From positions 1 through 12,291 of the forward strand of contig JAZUPA010000203.1 in assembly GCA_045604945.1 (NCBI GenBank): a stretch of DNA of 12,291 bases. Direction: 5' to 3'. The stretch's first letter is position 1. Each line of letters opens with the position of its first letter. The position numbers and the translations under genes were made by a program. The notes beneath the pieces were generated by a model. The model made no database searches and was not told the DNA's origin. It saw nothing but the letters and a program-made list of their open reading frames with translations. Below are positions 5,466 to 12,206 of this stretch, piece after piece. Source of the DNA: JAISGQ01 sp045604945. GTDB lineage: Bacteria > Bacillota > Clostridia > Oscillospirales > Acutalibacteraceae.

Positions 5466-7277
5466 TTATTCTTCGTCCAGCTTGAGGACTGCCATGAAGG
5501 CTTCGAAGGGGACGGAAACAGAGCCCAGCTGGCGCATCTTCTTTTTACCCTCTTTCTGCTTTTCAAGCAGCTTCTTCTTTCGGGTAATGTCACCGCCGTA
5601 GCACTTTGCAAGAACGTCCTTGCGCATTGCCTTGACGGTTTCACGGGCGATTATCTTGCCGCCGATTGCCGCCTGAATAGGCACCTCGAACATCTGACGG
5701 GGGATATTTTCCTTAAGTCTGGAAGCAAGTGTTCTTGCTCGGGGGTATGCCTTGTCAGCGTGAACTATAAAGCTCAGCGCGTCAACGATGTCACCGTTGA
5801 GCATGATATCAAGCTTCACAAGATTGGAGCGCACATAGCCCTTGAGCTCATAGTCAAAGGATGCATAGCGCTTTGAGCGGCTCTTTATTGCATCGAAGAA
5901 ATCATAGACTATCTCGTTCAGGGGCAGTTCATAGTGCATATCCACTCGATCGGGAGTGATGTAGGTCATACCCTTGAAAACCCCTCGTCTGTCCTGGGCA
6001 AGCTCCATAATGTTGCCTACGAACTCAGCGGGAGTGTAAATATGAGCATCGGTGATAGGCTCTTCGGAATACTCAATAAGCGCAGGGTCAGGATAGTTTG
6101 TGGGGTTATCTATCTCCACACATTCTCCGTTGGTTTTATATATCTTATAAATAACGCTGGGAGCGGTTGTGATAAGCTCAAGGTCAAATTCGCGGTCAAG
6201 GCGTTCCTGTATTATCTCCATATGGAGAAGCCCGAGGAATCCGCAGCGGAAACCAAATCCGAGAGCGATTGAAGTCTCCGGCTCAAAGGTCAGTGCTGCA
6301 TCATTGAGCTGAAGCTTTCCGAGAGCATCGCGGAGGTTTTCATATTTTGCTCCGTCTGCGGGGTAAACACCGCAGTATACCATGGGATTGACCTTACGGT
6401 AACCGGGCAGAGACTCTGATGCAGGGCGGTCAACACGGGTAATGGTATCGCCTACCCGCGCATCGCCTACGCTTTTGATCGATGCAGCGATATATCCTAC
6501 TTCGCCTGCAGCTATCTCGCCCACAGGGTCAAGGCTCATTGCTCGCAGGAATCCGCACTCTACGACCTGGAACTCTGCTCCTGTATTCATCATGCGGATG
6601 GTATCGCCGACCTTGACAGTGCCGCTCTTGACCCTAACATAGGCAATAACGCCCCTGTAGGAATCGTAGTAGCTGTCAAATATCATAGCCTGGAGAGGTG
6701 CATCCCTGTCAACCTCGGGAGGAGGTATGACTTCAACAATCTTTTCCAGCACATCCTCGATATTGATGCCGCACTTTGCAGAAATACGCGGTGCATCCTC
6801 AGCAGGTATACCGATAACATCCTCAATTTCGCGGATGCATCTGTCGGGATCTGCAGATACAAGGTCAATCTTATTGATTACAGGCAGGATTTCAAGACCT
6901 GCATCCACCGCAAGATAGGTATTTGCAAGAGTCTGAGCTTCGATGCCCTGGGATGCATCAACAATCAGTATTGCACCCTCACAGGCAGCAAGAGAACGGC
7001 TGACCTCATAATTGAAGTCAACGTGTCCCGGGGTATCTATAAGATTGAATGTATATGTTTTTCCGTCCTTGGCAGTGTAATTGAGTGCGACTGCGCGCGC
7101 CTTTATTGTTATGCCGCGCTCGCGCTCAAGGTCCATGCTGTCAAGTATCTGGTTCTCCATCTCTCTTGCAGAGACAGAGCTTGTCTTTTCAAGAATTCGG
7201 TCGGCAAGGGTGCTCTTGCCGTGGTCAATATGCGCAACGATACAGAAATTGCGCAGCAGTTCGGGAGGCGTTGCCAA
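5466..7277 (-). CDS. lepA: Elongation factor 4 (LepA), ribosome back-translocating GTPase
   Basis: The 603-residue protein is full length. The GTPase motifs are AHIDHGKS (15-22), RGITI (54-58), DTPGH (81-85) and NKID (135-138). EF-G-like domains follow, and the unique LepA C-terminal domain ends in VSVPFEAFMAVLK. EF4 binds the ribosome and can move tRNAs back one step. The start is TTG 7275-7277, supported by GAGGTGA (7284-7290) six bases upstream and by MATPPELLRNFCIVAHIDHGKS being the normal N-terminus. The ribosome binding site overlaps the stop of the upstream secreted-protein gene, so the two are cotranscribed; hemW follows. Confidence 0.98.
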   Translation of the reverse strand: MATPPELLRNFCIVAHIDHGKSTLADRILEKTSSVSAREMENQILDSMDLERERGITIKARAVALNYTAKDGKTYTFNLIDTPGHVDFNYEVSRSLAACEGAILIVDASQGIEAQTLANTYLAVDAGLEILPVINKIDLVSADPDRCIREIEDVIGIPAEDAPRISAKCGINIEDVLEKIVEVIPPPEVDRDAPLQAMIFDSYYDSYRGVIAYVRVKSGTVKVGDTIRMMNTGAEFQVVECGFLRAMSLDPVGEIAAGEVGYIAASIKSVGDARVGDTITRVDRPASESLPGYRKVNPMVYCGVYPADGAKYENLRDALGKLQLNDAALTFEPETSIALGFGFRCGFLGLLHMEIIQERLDREFDLELITTAPSVIYKIYKTNGECVEIDNPTNYPDPALIEYSEEPITDAHIYTPAEFVGNIMELAQDRRGVFKGMTYITPDRVDMHYELPLNEIVYDFFDAIKSRSKRYASFDYELKGYVRSNLVKLDIMLNGDIVDALSFIVHADKAYPRARTLASRLKENIPRQMFEVPIQAAIGGKIIARETVKAMRKDVLAKCYGGDITRKKKLLEKQKEGKKKMRQLGSVSVPFEAFMAVLKLDEE

Positions 7278-7288
7278 ATTAAATCACC

Positions 7289-8245
7289 TCAGTATTTATC
7301 GTTACTTCTGTAATAATGGTCGGGCAGCAGACGCTTTCTGCGTTTTCCGCCTCCGGTGCCGCCGGTATTGAATCTGCGGCGTGAGCCGGGATACAGATTG
7401 AGCTTGGGAGAACGGTTTCTGAATATAACAGAGAGAACCACGCCGAATCCGCCGAAGATGGCGGCAAAGCCGATTATGCCGAGAAGCATATCGCCTGCGC
7501 TGGTCTGCTGTGATTCTTCAATGTACTCAGCAAGCTGGTCATTTTCAGGAGTTGAGAACAGGTCAAGCTCAAACTCTGACTCTGTATCTTCCTCAATTTC
7601 TTCCTCGGCAGATACCCCGGGATTGGTCGGTGCGCTTGTAGGCTGGGTTATGGGCGCATCGCCTACCGCAAGAGTATACTGGGCTGTTCTGCCTTCAATA
7701 TACGCTGTGATAACAACGGTGCCTGTCTTTATGCCTGTAACCTTTACGCTCTGGTTGTTGATCTTCTCTATGGATACAACACTTGTATCGTCAACAGTGA
7801 AAACCGTAGAGTAGCTTCCGCTGATATCCGAGATTGCCAGATACAGGGTTGTTGACTTTCCTACCGGCACACGCTTGCTGTTTGATGCCTTGAAGGTGAC
7901 CGAGCCGCCTGCAATCTGACCCTGAGCAATCTGAGCGGATGTTGATGCAGTGGTTGTGGTGGTAGTAGTTGTGCTCTTTGTACTGCTCTTGGTCGAACCC
8001 TTTGTTGTTGTGGTACTTCCCTTTGTTGTAGTTGTCGTGCCTTTGGTGGTTGTGGTGGTAGTACCTGTAGTGGTGGTTGTGGTAGTCGTTGTTGTCGTGG
8101 TCGTTGTCGTAGTAGTGGTGGTTGTTGTGGTTGTCGTAGTAGTGGTGGTTTCACCATCTTCGCCTTCCGTTGCCAGTACGGTAATGCCCGACATACACAC
8201 CACCAGCACTGCAATAAGCAGCGCCATTATTCGTTTGATGTGCAA
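7289..8245 (-). CDS. Secreted, membrane-anchored protein with poly-threonine stalk and Big2-like domain
   Basis: The 318-residue product has a Lys/Arg-started signal peptide (about 1-26, MHIKRI then a hydrophobic core ending TVLA). An unbroken run of 28 threonines follows (33-60), then Thr blocks broken by KG, KGS and KS (62-99), a Big2-type Ig-like domain (about 113-194; VTGIKTGTVVITA is typical), a Pro/Thr linker and an acidic stretch (about 201-245). One membrane helix (about 253-275) and a basic Gly/Arg/Lys tail complete it. Predicted topology is outside-facing stalk and domain with a cytoplasmic tail. The start is TTG 8243-8245 with AGGAAG (8252-8257) six bases upstream; ATG at codon 7 is an alternative. 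It heads the operon with lepA, ending 11 bases before it. Function is unknown; a cell-surface role is inferred. Confidence 0.88.
   Translation of the reverse strand: MHIKRIMALLIAVLVVCMSGITVLATEGEDGETTTTTTTTTTTTTTTTTTTTTTTTTTTTGTTTTTTKGTTTTTKGSTTTTKGSTKSSTKSTTTTTTTTASTSAQIAQGQIAGGSVTFKASNSKRVPVGKSTTLYLAISDISGSYSTVFTVDDTSVVSIEKINNQSVKVTGIKTGTVVITAYIEGRTAQYTLAVGDAPITQPTSAPTNPGVSAEEEIEEDTESEFELDLFSTPENDQLAEYIEESQQTSAGDMLLGIIGFAAIFGGFGVVLSVIFRNRSPKLNLYPGSRRRFNTGGTGGGKRRKRLLPDHYYRSNDKY
8066..8149 (-). repeat. Poly-Thr codon tract (28 ACN codons) with internal 27-bp duplication
   Basis: All 28 codons are ACN, mixed as 9 ACC, 8 ACA, 6 ACT and 5 ACG. The 15 bases at 8108-8122 recur at 8135-8149, giving a 27-bp period. 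The mixture rules out simple triplet slippage as the sole origin, while the 27-bp repeat shows segmental duplication. Confidence 0.85.
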
Positions 8246-8289
8246 CGAAATCTTCCTTTCGTTGAAAATTTAACAGATTACGGTTTAAT

Positions 8290-8318
8290 AGTATAACATA
8301 AACCTCAGAAATATGCAA
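8290..8318 (-). promoter_or_regulatory. Promoter of the Thr-rich protein-lepA-hemW operon
   Basis: On the minus strand TTGCAT (8313-8318) and TATACT (8290-8295) are 17 bases apart, with TGT before the -10. This is a near-consensus vegetative promoter with a start near 8283, about 38 bases before the TTG start. Confidence 0.75.
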
Positions 8319-8335
8319 CTGTTTATGTGAATACG

Positions 8336-8367
8336 AAAGCGGGCATTGCTTACACAATGCCCGCTTT
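8336..8367 (-). terminator. Terminator of glnA
   Basis: AAAGCGGGCATTG (8336-8348) and CAATGCCCGCTTT (8355-8367) form a perfect 13-bp stem with a six-base loop, six bases after the glnA stop. The U-tract is short on the minus strand (TTTCGTATT), but stem strength and position fit a terminator. Confidence 0.75.
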
Positions 8368-8373
8368 GAAATA

Positions 8374-9798
8374 TTAAAGATCGTAATAGAGACCGAACTC
8401 TGCAGGGTGGGGAATCTGGTTGACCTTTGCTGCTTCCTTGCGGCGCTTTGCAACCCAGATTTCGAGAAGCTTCTCGGGGAATACTCCGCCTGCGGTGAGG
8501 TAATCGTGGTCTGCTTCGAGAGCATCCAAAGCCTCGTCAAGGGTCTTGGGAAGTCCCTGAATCTTCTTCTGCTCCTCGGGGGACAGCTTGTAAAGGTTGA
8601 AGTCAAAGGGTCCCCAGCCGTTTGCCTCGGGGTCGATCTGATTCTTTATACCGTCGAGACCTGCCATGAGGATTGCTGCGTATGCATAGTAGGGGTTGCA
8701 GGTTGCATCGGGGTTGCGAAGCTCAAAGCGCTTGACCTCGGGAGCCTTTGCATATGCGGGAATTCTGATGACAGCACTGCGGTTGCTTGTTGCATAGCCG
8801 ATGGTTACAGGTGCCTCAAAGCCGGGAACAAGGCGCTTGAAGGAGTTTGTAGAGGGGTTTGTGAATGCACAGATGGAGGGGCAGTGCTTGAGAAGTCCGC
8901 CGATGAACCAATGTGCTTCCTTTGAGAGACCGGAGTAACCGTTCTCATCATAGAATATGGGCTTTCCGTCCTTGCGAAGAAGCATGTGAACATGCATACC
9001 GTTGCCTGCTTCGCCTGCAATGGGCTTCGGCATGAAGGTTGCTGTCTTGCCAGCTGCAACTGCTTCGTTCTTGATAACATACTTGATTATCATGGTCTTG
9101 TCAGCCATATCAACCATATCGCCAAGTTCAACCTCGATCTCAAGCTGACCGGGTCCGCCTACTTCGTGGTGATGGTACTTTACATCAACGCCCCAGTCAT
9201 TGAGGGTCATGCACATCTTGGAGCGGAGAGAGTATGTGATATCCTGAGGTGCTGCAATATGATAGCCACCCTTGAGGGGTACCTGATAGCCGTTGCTCTC
9301 GTAACGGGTATTCCATACAGCCTGCTGAGTATCAACGCTGTAGGAAACGCTGTTGGGCGCAGTCTCATAGCTTACGCTGTCAAGAAGATGGAATTCAAAC
9401 TCAGGTCCGATTACCATCTCATCAGCAATACCCTCGCTGCGCATATATGCCATAGCTGCCTTTGCAACGTTTCTGGGATACTGATCGAAGGGCTTGTTTT
9501 CGTCCTTGCCGATGGAGCATACATCACCCATCATGGTAAGGGTCTTTATTTCAACGAAAGGATCGATATGTGCAGTCTCGATATTGGGAATGAATACCAT
9601 GTCGCTCTTTTCAACTGCAGCATAACCGTAGTTTGATCCGTCAAAACCAATGCCGTACTTTATGGTGTCATCATCAAATCTCTCTGCAGGGATTGTAAGG
9701 TGACGCCAGCGTCCGTCAAGGTCAATCATTTTAAAGTCGATCATTCTGATGTCATTTTCTTTGCAGAAATTCTGAACATCGCTTACTGTCTTAAGCAT
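8374..9798 (-). CDS. glnA: Glutamine synthetase, type I (GSI-beta-like)
   Basis: The 474-residue protein makes glutamine from glutamate, ammonia and ATP in the cytosol. Visible signatures are the N-terminal GFDGSNYGY loop, EFEFHLLD and HHHEVGGPGQ metal-site segments, the ATP-binding KPIAGEAGNGMHVHM, the NPSTNSFKRLVPGFEAP block and the NRSAVIRIP active-site loop. Length and C-terminus (HPAEFGLYYDL) match E. coli-type GSI-beta more than the roughly 444-residue GSI-alpha of Bacillus. Y403 in NLYKLSPEE lies where the adenylylated tyrosine of GSI-beta sits. The start is ATG with GGGAGG (9809-9814) ten bases upstream. It is a single-gene unit with its own promoter and terminator. Confidence 0.96.
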   Translation of the reverse strand: MLKTVSDVQNFCKENDIRMIDFKMIDLDGRWRHLTIPAERFDDDTIKYGIGFDGSNYGYAAVEKSDMVFIPNIETAHIDPFVEIKTLTMMGDVCSIGKDENKPFDQYPRNVAKAAMAYMRSEGIADEMVIGPEFEFHLLDSVSYETAPNSVSYSVDTQQAVWNTRYESNGYQVPLKGGYHIAAPQDITYSLRSKMCMTLNDWGVDVKYHHHEVGGPGQLEIEVELGDMVDMADKTMIIKYVIKNEAVAAGKTATFMPKPIAGEAGNGMHVHMLLRKDGKPIFYDENGYSGLSKEAHWFIGGLLKHCPSICAFTNPSTNSFKRLVPGFEAPVTIGYATSNRSAVIRIPAYAKAPEVKRFELRNPDATCNPYYAYAAILMAGLDGIKNQIDPEANGWGPFDFNLYKLSPEEQKKIQGLPKTLDEALDALEADHDYLTAGGVFPEKLLEIWVAKRRKEAAKVNQIPHPAEFGLYYDL

Positions 9799-9839
9799 AG
9801 TTTTTCAGCCTCCCGAATAATTTGGAATTTGCCTTGATT

Positions 9840-9868
9840 ATTTTCCTATTTCTGTGTGAATTTGTCAA
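9840..9868 (-). promoter_or_regulatory. Candidate promoter of glnA
   Basis: A perfect TTGACA (9863-9868, minus strand) stands 17 bases from GAAAAT (9840-9845), with a start near 9833. A second candidate is the extended -10 TGATAAAAT at 9870-9878 just upstream. No glutamine riboswitch motif is seen in this 114-base gap. Confidence 0.45.
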
Positions 9869-9912
9869 TATTTTATCATCGGGAGATGCCCATTGTTTAC
9901 AATTTATTAATA

Positions 9913-10629
9913 TCAGCCTGTTTTTTCCAGTTCTGTGCGCAATCTGTCCACTATCCTCTTTTCAAGACGGGATATGTAGGATTGCGATATGTCAAGCATA
10001 TCTGCAACCTCCTTCTGGGTGTGCGGCTTCATTCCGAACAGTCCGAACCGCATCGCCATTATTGTGCGTTCTCTGTCTCCCAGGCAGGATACTGCACGCC
10101 GAAGCTGCAGCCGCTCGGATTCCGTCTCCATATCCCTGCTTATCAGATCAGGGTCAGAGCCGAGAATATCGGAAAGCAGCAGCTCATTTCCGTCCCAGTC
10201 AACATTCAGCGGTTCATCGATGGATATTTCCATTTTCAGCTGGGTATTCTTTCGCAGAAACATGAGAATCTCGTTCTCAATACATCGGGAAGCATAGGTG
10301 GCAAGCTTGATATTCCGCGATGGGCAGAAGGTATTGACCGCCTTTATAAGCCCTATGGTGCCGATTGATATAAGGTCCTCAAGACCTGCTCCACTGTTCT
10401 CGAATTTTCTCGCTATGTAGACTACCAGGCGCAGATTATGGGTTATCAGCGGCTCTCTTGCGCTTTCATCACCATTCTCTATCCTTGAAAAAATCTTTGC
10501 CTCGTCTTCCTTTTCAAGGGGCGGAGGCAGGGTTTCCGTTCCGTTGATGTAGTCTATCTGCTGTTCTCCGAAAAGCAGACTGTAAATACGTATTCTAAGT
10601 CTCTGTACGGTTTCTGAAAAAATATTCAT
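9913..10629 (-). CDS. sigE: RNA polymerase sporulation sigma factor SigE (pro-sigma-E)
   Basis: The 238-residue protein closely resembles Bacillus SigE, the first mother-cell-specific sigma factor. Residues 1 to about 28 look like the pro-sequence, with the INGTETLPPPL context around the expected cleavage region. Region 2 (NLRLVVYIARKFENSG, LEDLISIGTIGLIKAVNTF, ATYASRCIENEILM) and the region 4 helix-turn-helix (TQKEVADMLDISQSYISRLEKR) are complete. The start is ATG with AGGAGAG (10634-10640) overlapping the stop of spoIIGA ten bases upstream. The protease that activates it is thus encoded in the same operon. Confidence 0.97.
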   Translation of the reverse strand: MNIFSETVQRLRIRIYSLLFGEQQIDYINGTETLPPPLEKEDEAKIFSRIENGDESAREPLITHNLRLVVYIARKFENSGAGLEDLISIGTIGLIKAVNTFCPSRNIKLATYASRCIENEILMFLRKNTQLKMEISIDEPLNVDWDGNELLLSDILGSDPDLISRDMETESERLQLRRAVSCLGDRERTIMAMRFGLFGMKPHTQKEVADMLDISQSYISRLEKRIVDRLRTELEKTG

Positions 10630-10639
10630 CGTTCTCTCC

Positions 10640-11476
10640 TCAGTTGAAAATATCCGGATTTATCAGTGCAGGAGCCCTTGAATCCCTTTCTGTCAATGCA
10701 ATATACACATTCTCTGTCTTGCTCTCCCTTCCCTCTCGCTCAATCGTTACACTGTCAGGCATAAAGCCTGTCAGCAGTCCGCTTCCGCCTACGCTGGCAT
10801 AGGGTATCAGGCGGATATTTTTTGCTCTCTGCGGATTTTTTCTGTCAAAGCTTTTGACTTCTTCAGGCAGCAGGTGGTATATTTCCCTTTCGCTCACCAC
10901 CACAACAGGCAGTCCCGAAAAGGGCTCTGTAAGGGTGTTTCCTGTGTCCAGAAGTCCGTCAAGAGTAACCGATTTTCCGTTGCTGCTGATTGTCAGTCGG
11001 CAGAGGGAATTCCGGACGGTTCTTTTGGCTGTTATCTTTGAATACAGCGACAGCAGGACATAGCATATAAGGGTAAAGAATATCAGTGATACAGGTGAAA
11101 TATCGATATAAACTGAATAGTTTGACACCGTGATTCCGCTTGTTGATATAATATTTTTCAACCCTATCATCGCACCTGCAAATCCAAATGTAACCATAGT
11201 CAGAATTATTACCACTTTGAGCAATGTGCGCCATGACTTTATCTCAAAGGCGATCAGCGACATGAGTATTACTGTGATCAGTTTTATTGCAGCGCCCAAC
11301 AGCTTTGACGGGATATCAAGCAGCATCATGCAGGATGATAACGCCCCTGCCACTGCAGCTATTGCTATTCGCGCCCGAACCTGGCGGCAGGCAGCAAAAC
11401 GGGCTGTAAGAACAAGCAGCAGGTAATTTATGTAAATATTTACTCCTATCAGGACATCCAGATATATCGTCTGCAC
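10640..11476 (-). CDS. spoIIGA: Sigma-E processing aspartic protease SpoIIGA
   Basis: The 278-residue protein has five likely N-terminal membrane helices (within about 1-147) and a soluble C-terminal domain with the aspartic protease motif DTG at 177-179, in LDGLLDTGNTLTEPFSGLPV. SpoIIGA sits in the septal membrane and removes the pro-sequence of sigma-E after a signal from the forespore. The start is GTG 11474-11476 with GGAGGTGA (11481-11488) close upstream; an ATG at 11479-11481 is out of frame. It is cotranscribed with sigE, as in Bacillus. Confidence 0.95.
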   Translation of the reverse strand: MQTIYLDVLIGVNIYINYLLLVLTARFAACRQVRARIAIAAVAGALSSCMMLLDIPSKLLGAAIKLITVILMSLIAFEIKSWRTLLKVVIILTMVTFGFAGAMIGLKNIISTSGITVSNYSVYIDISPVSLIFFTLICYVLLSLYSKITAKRTVRNSLCRLTISSNGKSVTLDGLLDTGNTLTEPFSGLPVVVVSEREIYHLLPEEVKSFDRKNPQRAKNIRLIPYASVGGSGLLTGFMPDSVTIEREGRESKTENVYIALTERDSRAPALINPDIFN

Positions 11477-11499
11477 CCCATCACCTCCGAATTGATGCC

Positions 11500-11533
11500 A
11501 TTATAACCCTTCAGAGGTGAATTTCAGGTCGGA
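11500..11533 (-). promoter_or_regulatory. Candidate spoIIGA-sigE promoter with weak Spo0A-like box
   Basis: A perfect TATAAT (11500-11505, minus strand) stands 24 bases before the GTG. No vegetative -35 lies 16-18 bases upstream. A 5/7 match to the Spo0A box TTCGACA (TCCGACC, 11527-11533) lies near -38. Spo0A activation of spoIIG is established in Bacillus; the box here is weak. Confidence 0.4.
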
Positions 11534-11560
11534 ATAGGGCGGTGAAAAAGAAAAGATTGC

Positions 11561-11594
11561 AAAAGTATCCCCGAGTGCATTGCACTCGGGGATA
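11561..11594 (-). terminator. Terminator of endoA
   Basis: TATCCCCGAGTGCA (11566-11579) and TGCACTCGGGGATA (11581-11594) are perfect reverse complements, followed on the minus strand by CTTTT. The stem starts four bases after the endoA stop. Confidence 0.8.
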
Positions 11595-11597
11595 TAA

Positions 11598-11957
11598 TCA
11601 GATGTTTTTTGTTGTATTCAGTCCGAAACTTACGGATATCGCCTTATCCACTCTGTCCATCACACTGTCCTCAAGCCTGCCCATGCACTCCCGCAGTCGG
11701 CGTTTATCAAGGGTTCTTATCTGCTCAAGGAGCACTATCGAGTCTCTCTGAAGTCCGCACTCATAGGATGCTACCGTGATGTGGGTTGGCAGATTGGTCT
11801 TCTCTGTCTGGCTGGTTATTGCCGCCGCTATTACTGTCGGGCTGTATTTGTTCCCCACATCGTTCTGAACTATAAGTACCGGTCTGATTCCGCCCTGTTC
11901 GGAGCCTACGACCGGGCTGAGATCGGCGTAGAAAATATCGCCGCGTCTTACTGTCAT
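11598..11957 (-). CDS. ndoA: Type II toxin EndoA/MazF family endoribonuclease
   Basis: The 119-residue protein is full length and very close to Bacillus EndoA (NdoA): RRGDIFYADLSPVVGSEQGG at 4-23, with the catalytic pair R25 (GGIRPV) and T48 (AAAITSQ) both kept. These RNases cut mRNA at short motifs (UACAU in Bacillus) and are held inactive by a RHH-type antitoxin usually encoded directly upstream. Here no antitoxin frame is seen in the 334 bases upstream. The frame is open to 12164, but similarity begins at ATG 11957, so the shorter start is chosen. Its ribosome binding site is weak: only GGAG, 12 bases upstream. A terminator separates it from whatever lies upstream; its own TATAAT is at 12039-12044. 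Confidence 0.92.
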   Translation of the reverse strand: MTVRRGDIFYADLSPVVGSEQGGIRPVLIVQNDVGNKYSPTVIAAAITSQTEKTNLPTHITVASYECGLQRDSIVLLEQIRTLDKRRLRECMGRLEDSVMDRVDKAISVSFGLNTTKNI

Positions 11958-12038
11958 TTTACTTTCACGCTCCGTTGCATTTATTACCGTGTCGGCACTA
12001 TTATGATTGCCTGTTTTTCTCTTTTCATTCGGTGCCGT

Positions 12039-12044
12039 ATTATA
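12039..12044 (-). promoter_or_regulatory. Candidate -10 box of endoA
   Basis: Perfect TATAAT on the minus strand, about 82 bases before the endoA start, without a recognisable -35. CGGCAC just after it can pair with GTGCCG further down the leader (plus-strand 12032-12037 with 11993-11998). The box lies inside the 88-bp direct repeat, so an identical copy stands at 12212-12217. Confidence 0.4.
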
Positions 12045-12069
12045 TTTTATGCAAGGAGCGGTGAGGATG

Positions 12070-12099
12070 ATAAAAAGAAACGTGCATTGCACGCTTCTT
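12070..12099 (-). terminator. Intrinsic terminator within the repeat (second copy at 12243-12272)
   Basis: CGTGCA (12081-12086) pairs with TGCACG (12088-12093), and AAGAA (12075-12079) with TTCTT (12095-12099) across one mismatch. On the minus strand the stem is followed by a T-rich run. The plus-strand side lacks a T-tract, so the minus direction is favoured. Confidence 0.65.
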
Positions 12100-12206
12100 C
12101 TAAAGTATGAGAAGTCGGGAAGTCGGAGGCCAAGCGGGCTTAGGAAGACAATGTCATAAATCAACTCCTTGGCTCACAGAACGACATGGCTACGATCCGA
12201 CTTGGT
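12070..12206 (-). ncRNA. Candidate small non-coding RNA gene
   Basis: Read on the minus strand, a TATAAT box (12212-12217) predicts a start near 12205. The transcript would open at once with AAGTCGGA (12196-12203 region), which pairs exactly with TCCGACTT at its far side (12120-12127), enclosing a second stem (12168-12173 with 12129-12134). It ends in a hairpin with a U-rich tail at 12070-12099. Promoter, end-closing stem and terminator in register are typical of free-standing structured RNAs of about 135 bases. There is no good -35, and I do not recognise the RNA family. Confidence 0.35.

Larger units (their letters stand above)
12031..12118. repeat. 88-bp exact direct repeat, copy 1
   Basis: These 88 bases are identical to 12204-12291, an offset of 173 bases. 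The left boundary is sharp (C at 12030, T at 12203); the right boundary is unknown because copy 2 is cut by the window edge. The repeat holds a TATAAT box and an intrinsic terminator, both on the minus strand. A shorter tandem of GAAGTCGG (12111-12118, 12119-12126) marks the junction. Confidence 0.9.

Noticed and set aside
5414..5644. N-terminal extension of the hemW frame, 77 codons
   Set aside because: It overlaps the lepA coding end in another frame, has no ribosome binding site, and HemW similarity starts at ATG 5413, which has a good site.
7950..8273. Plus-strand frame rich in valine
   Set aside because: It is the antisense shadow of the Thr tract.
9799..9912. Glutamine riboswitch upstream of glnA
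   Set aside because: No conserved glnA RNA motif is present in the 114-base gap.
12067..12159. Plus-strand 30-codon frame with AAGGAG eight bases upstream, repeated from 12240
   Set aside because: The ribosome-site match is good, but the frame crosses a hairpin that makes sense as a minus-strand terminator, the peptide is an unremarkable basic sequence, and the repeat period of 173 is not a multiple of three. Kept only as an alternative.
11958..12164. N-terminal extension of the EndoA frame
   Set aside because: It runs through a terminator and a repeat, its TTG start touches the AAGGAG without spacer, and EndoA proteins begin at the internal MTVRRGD.
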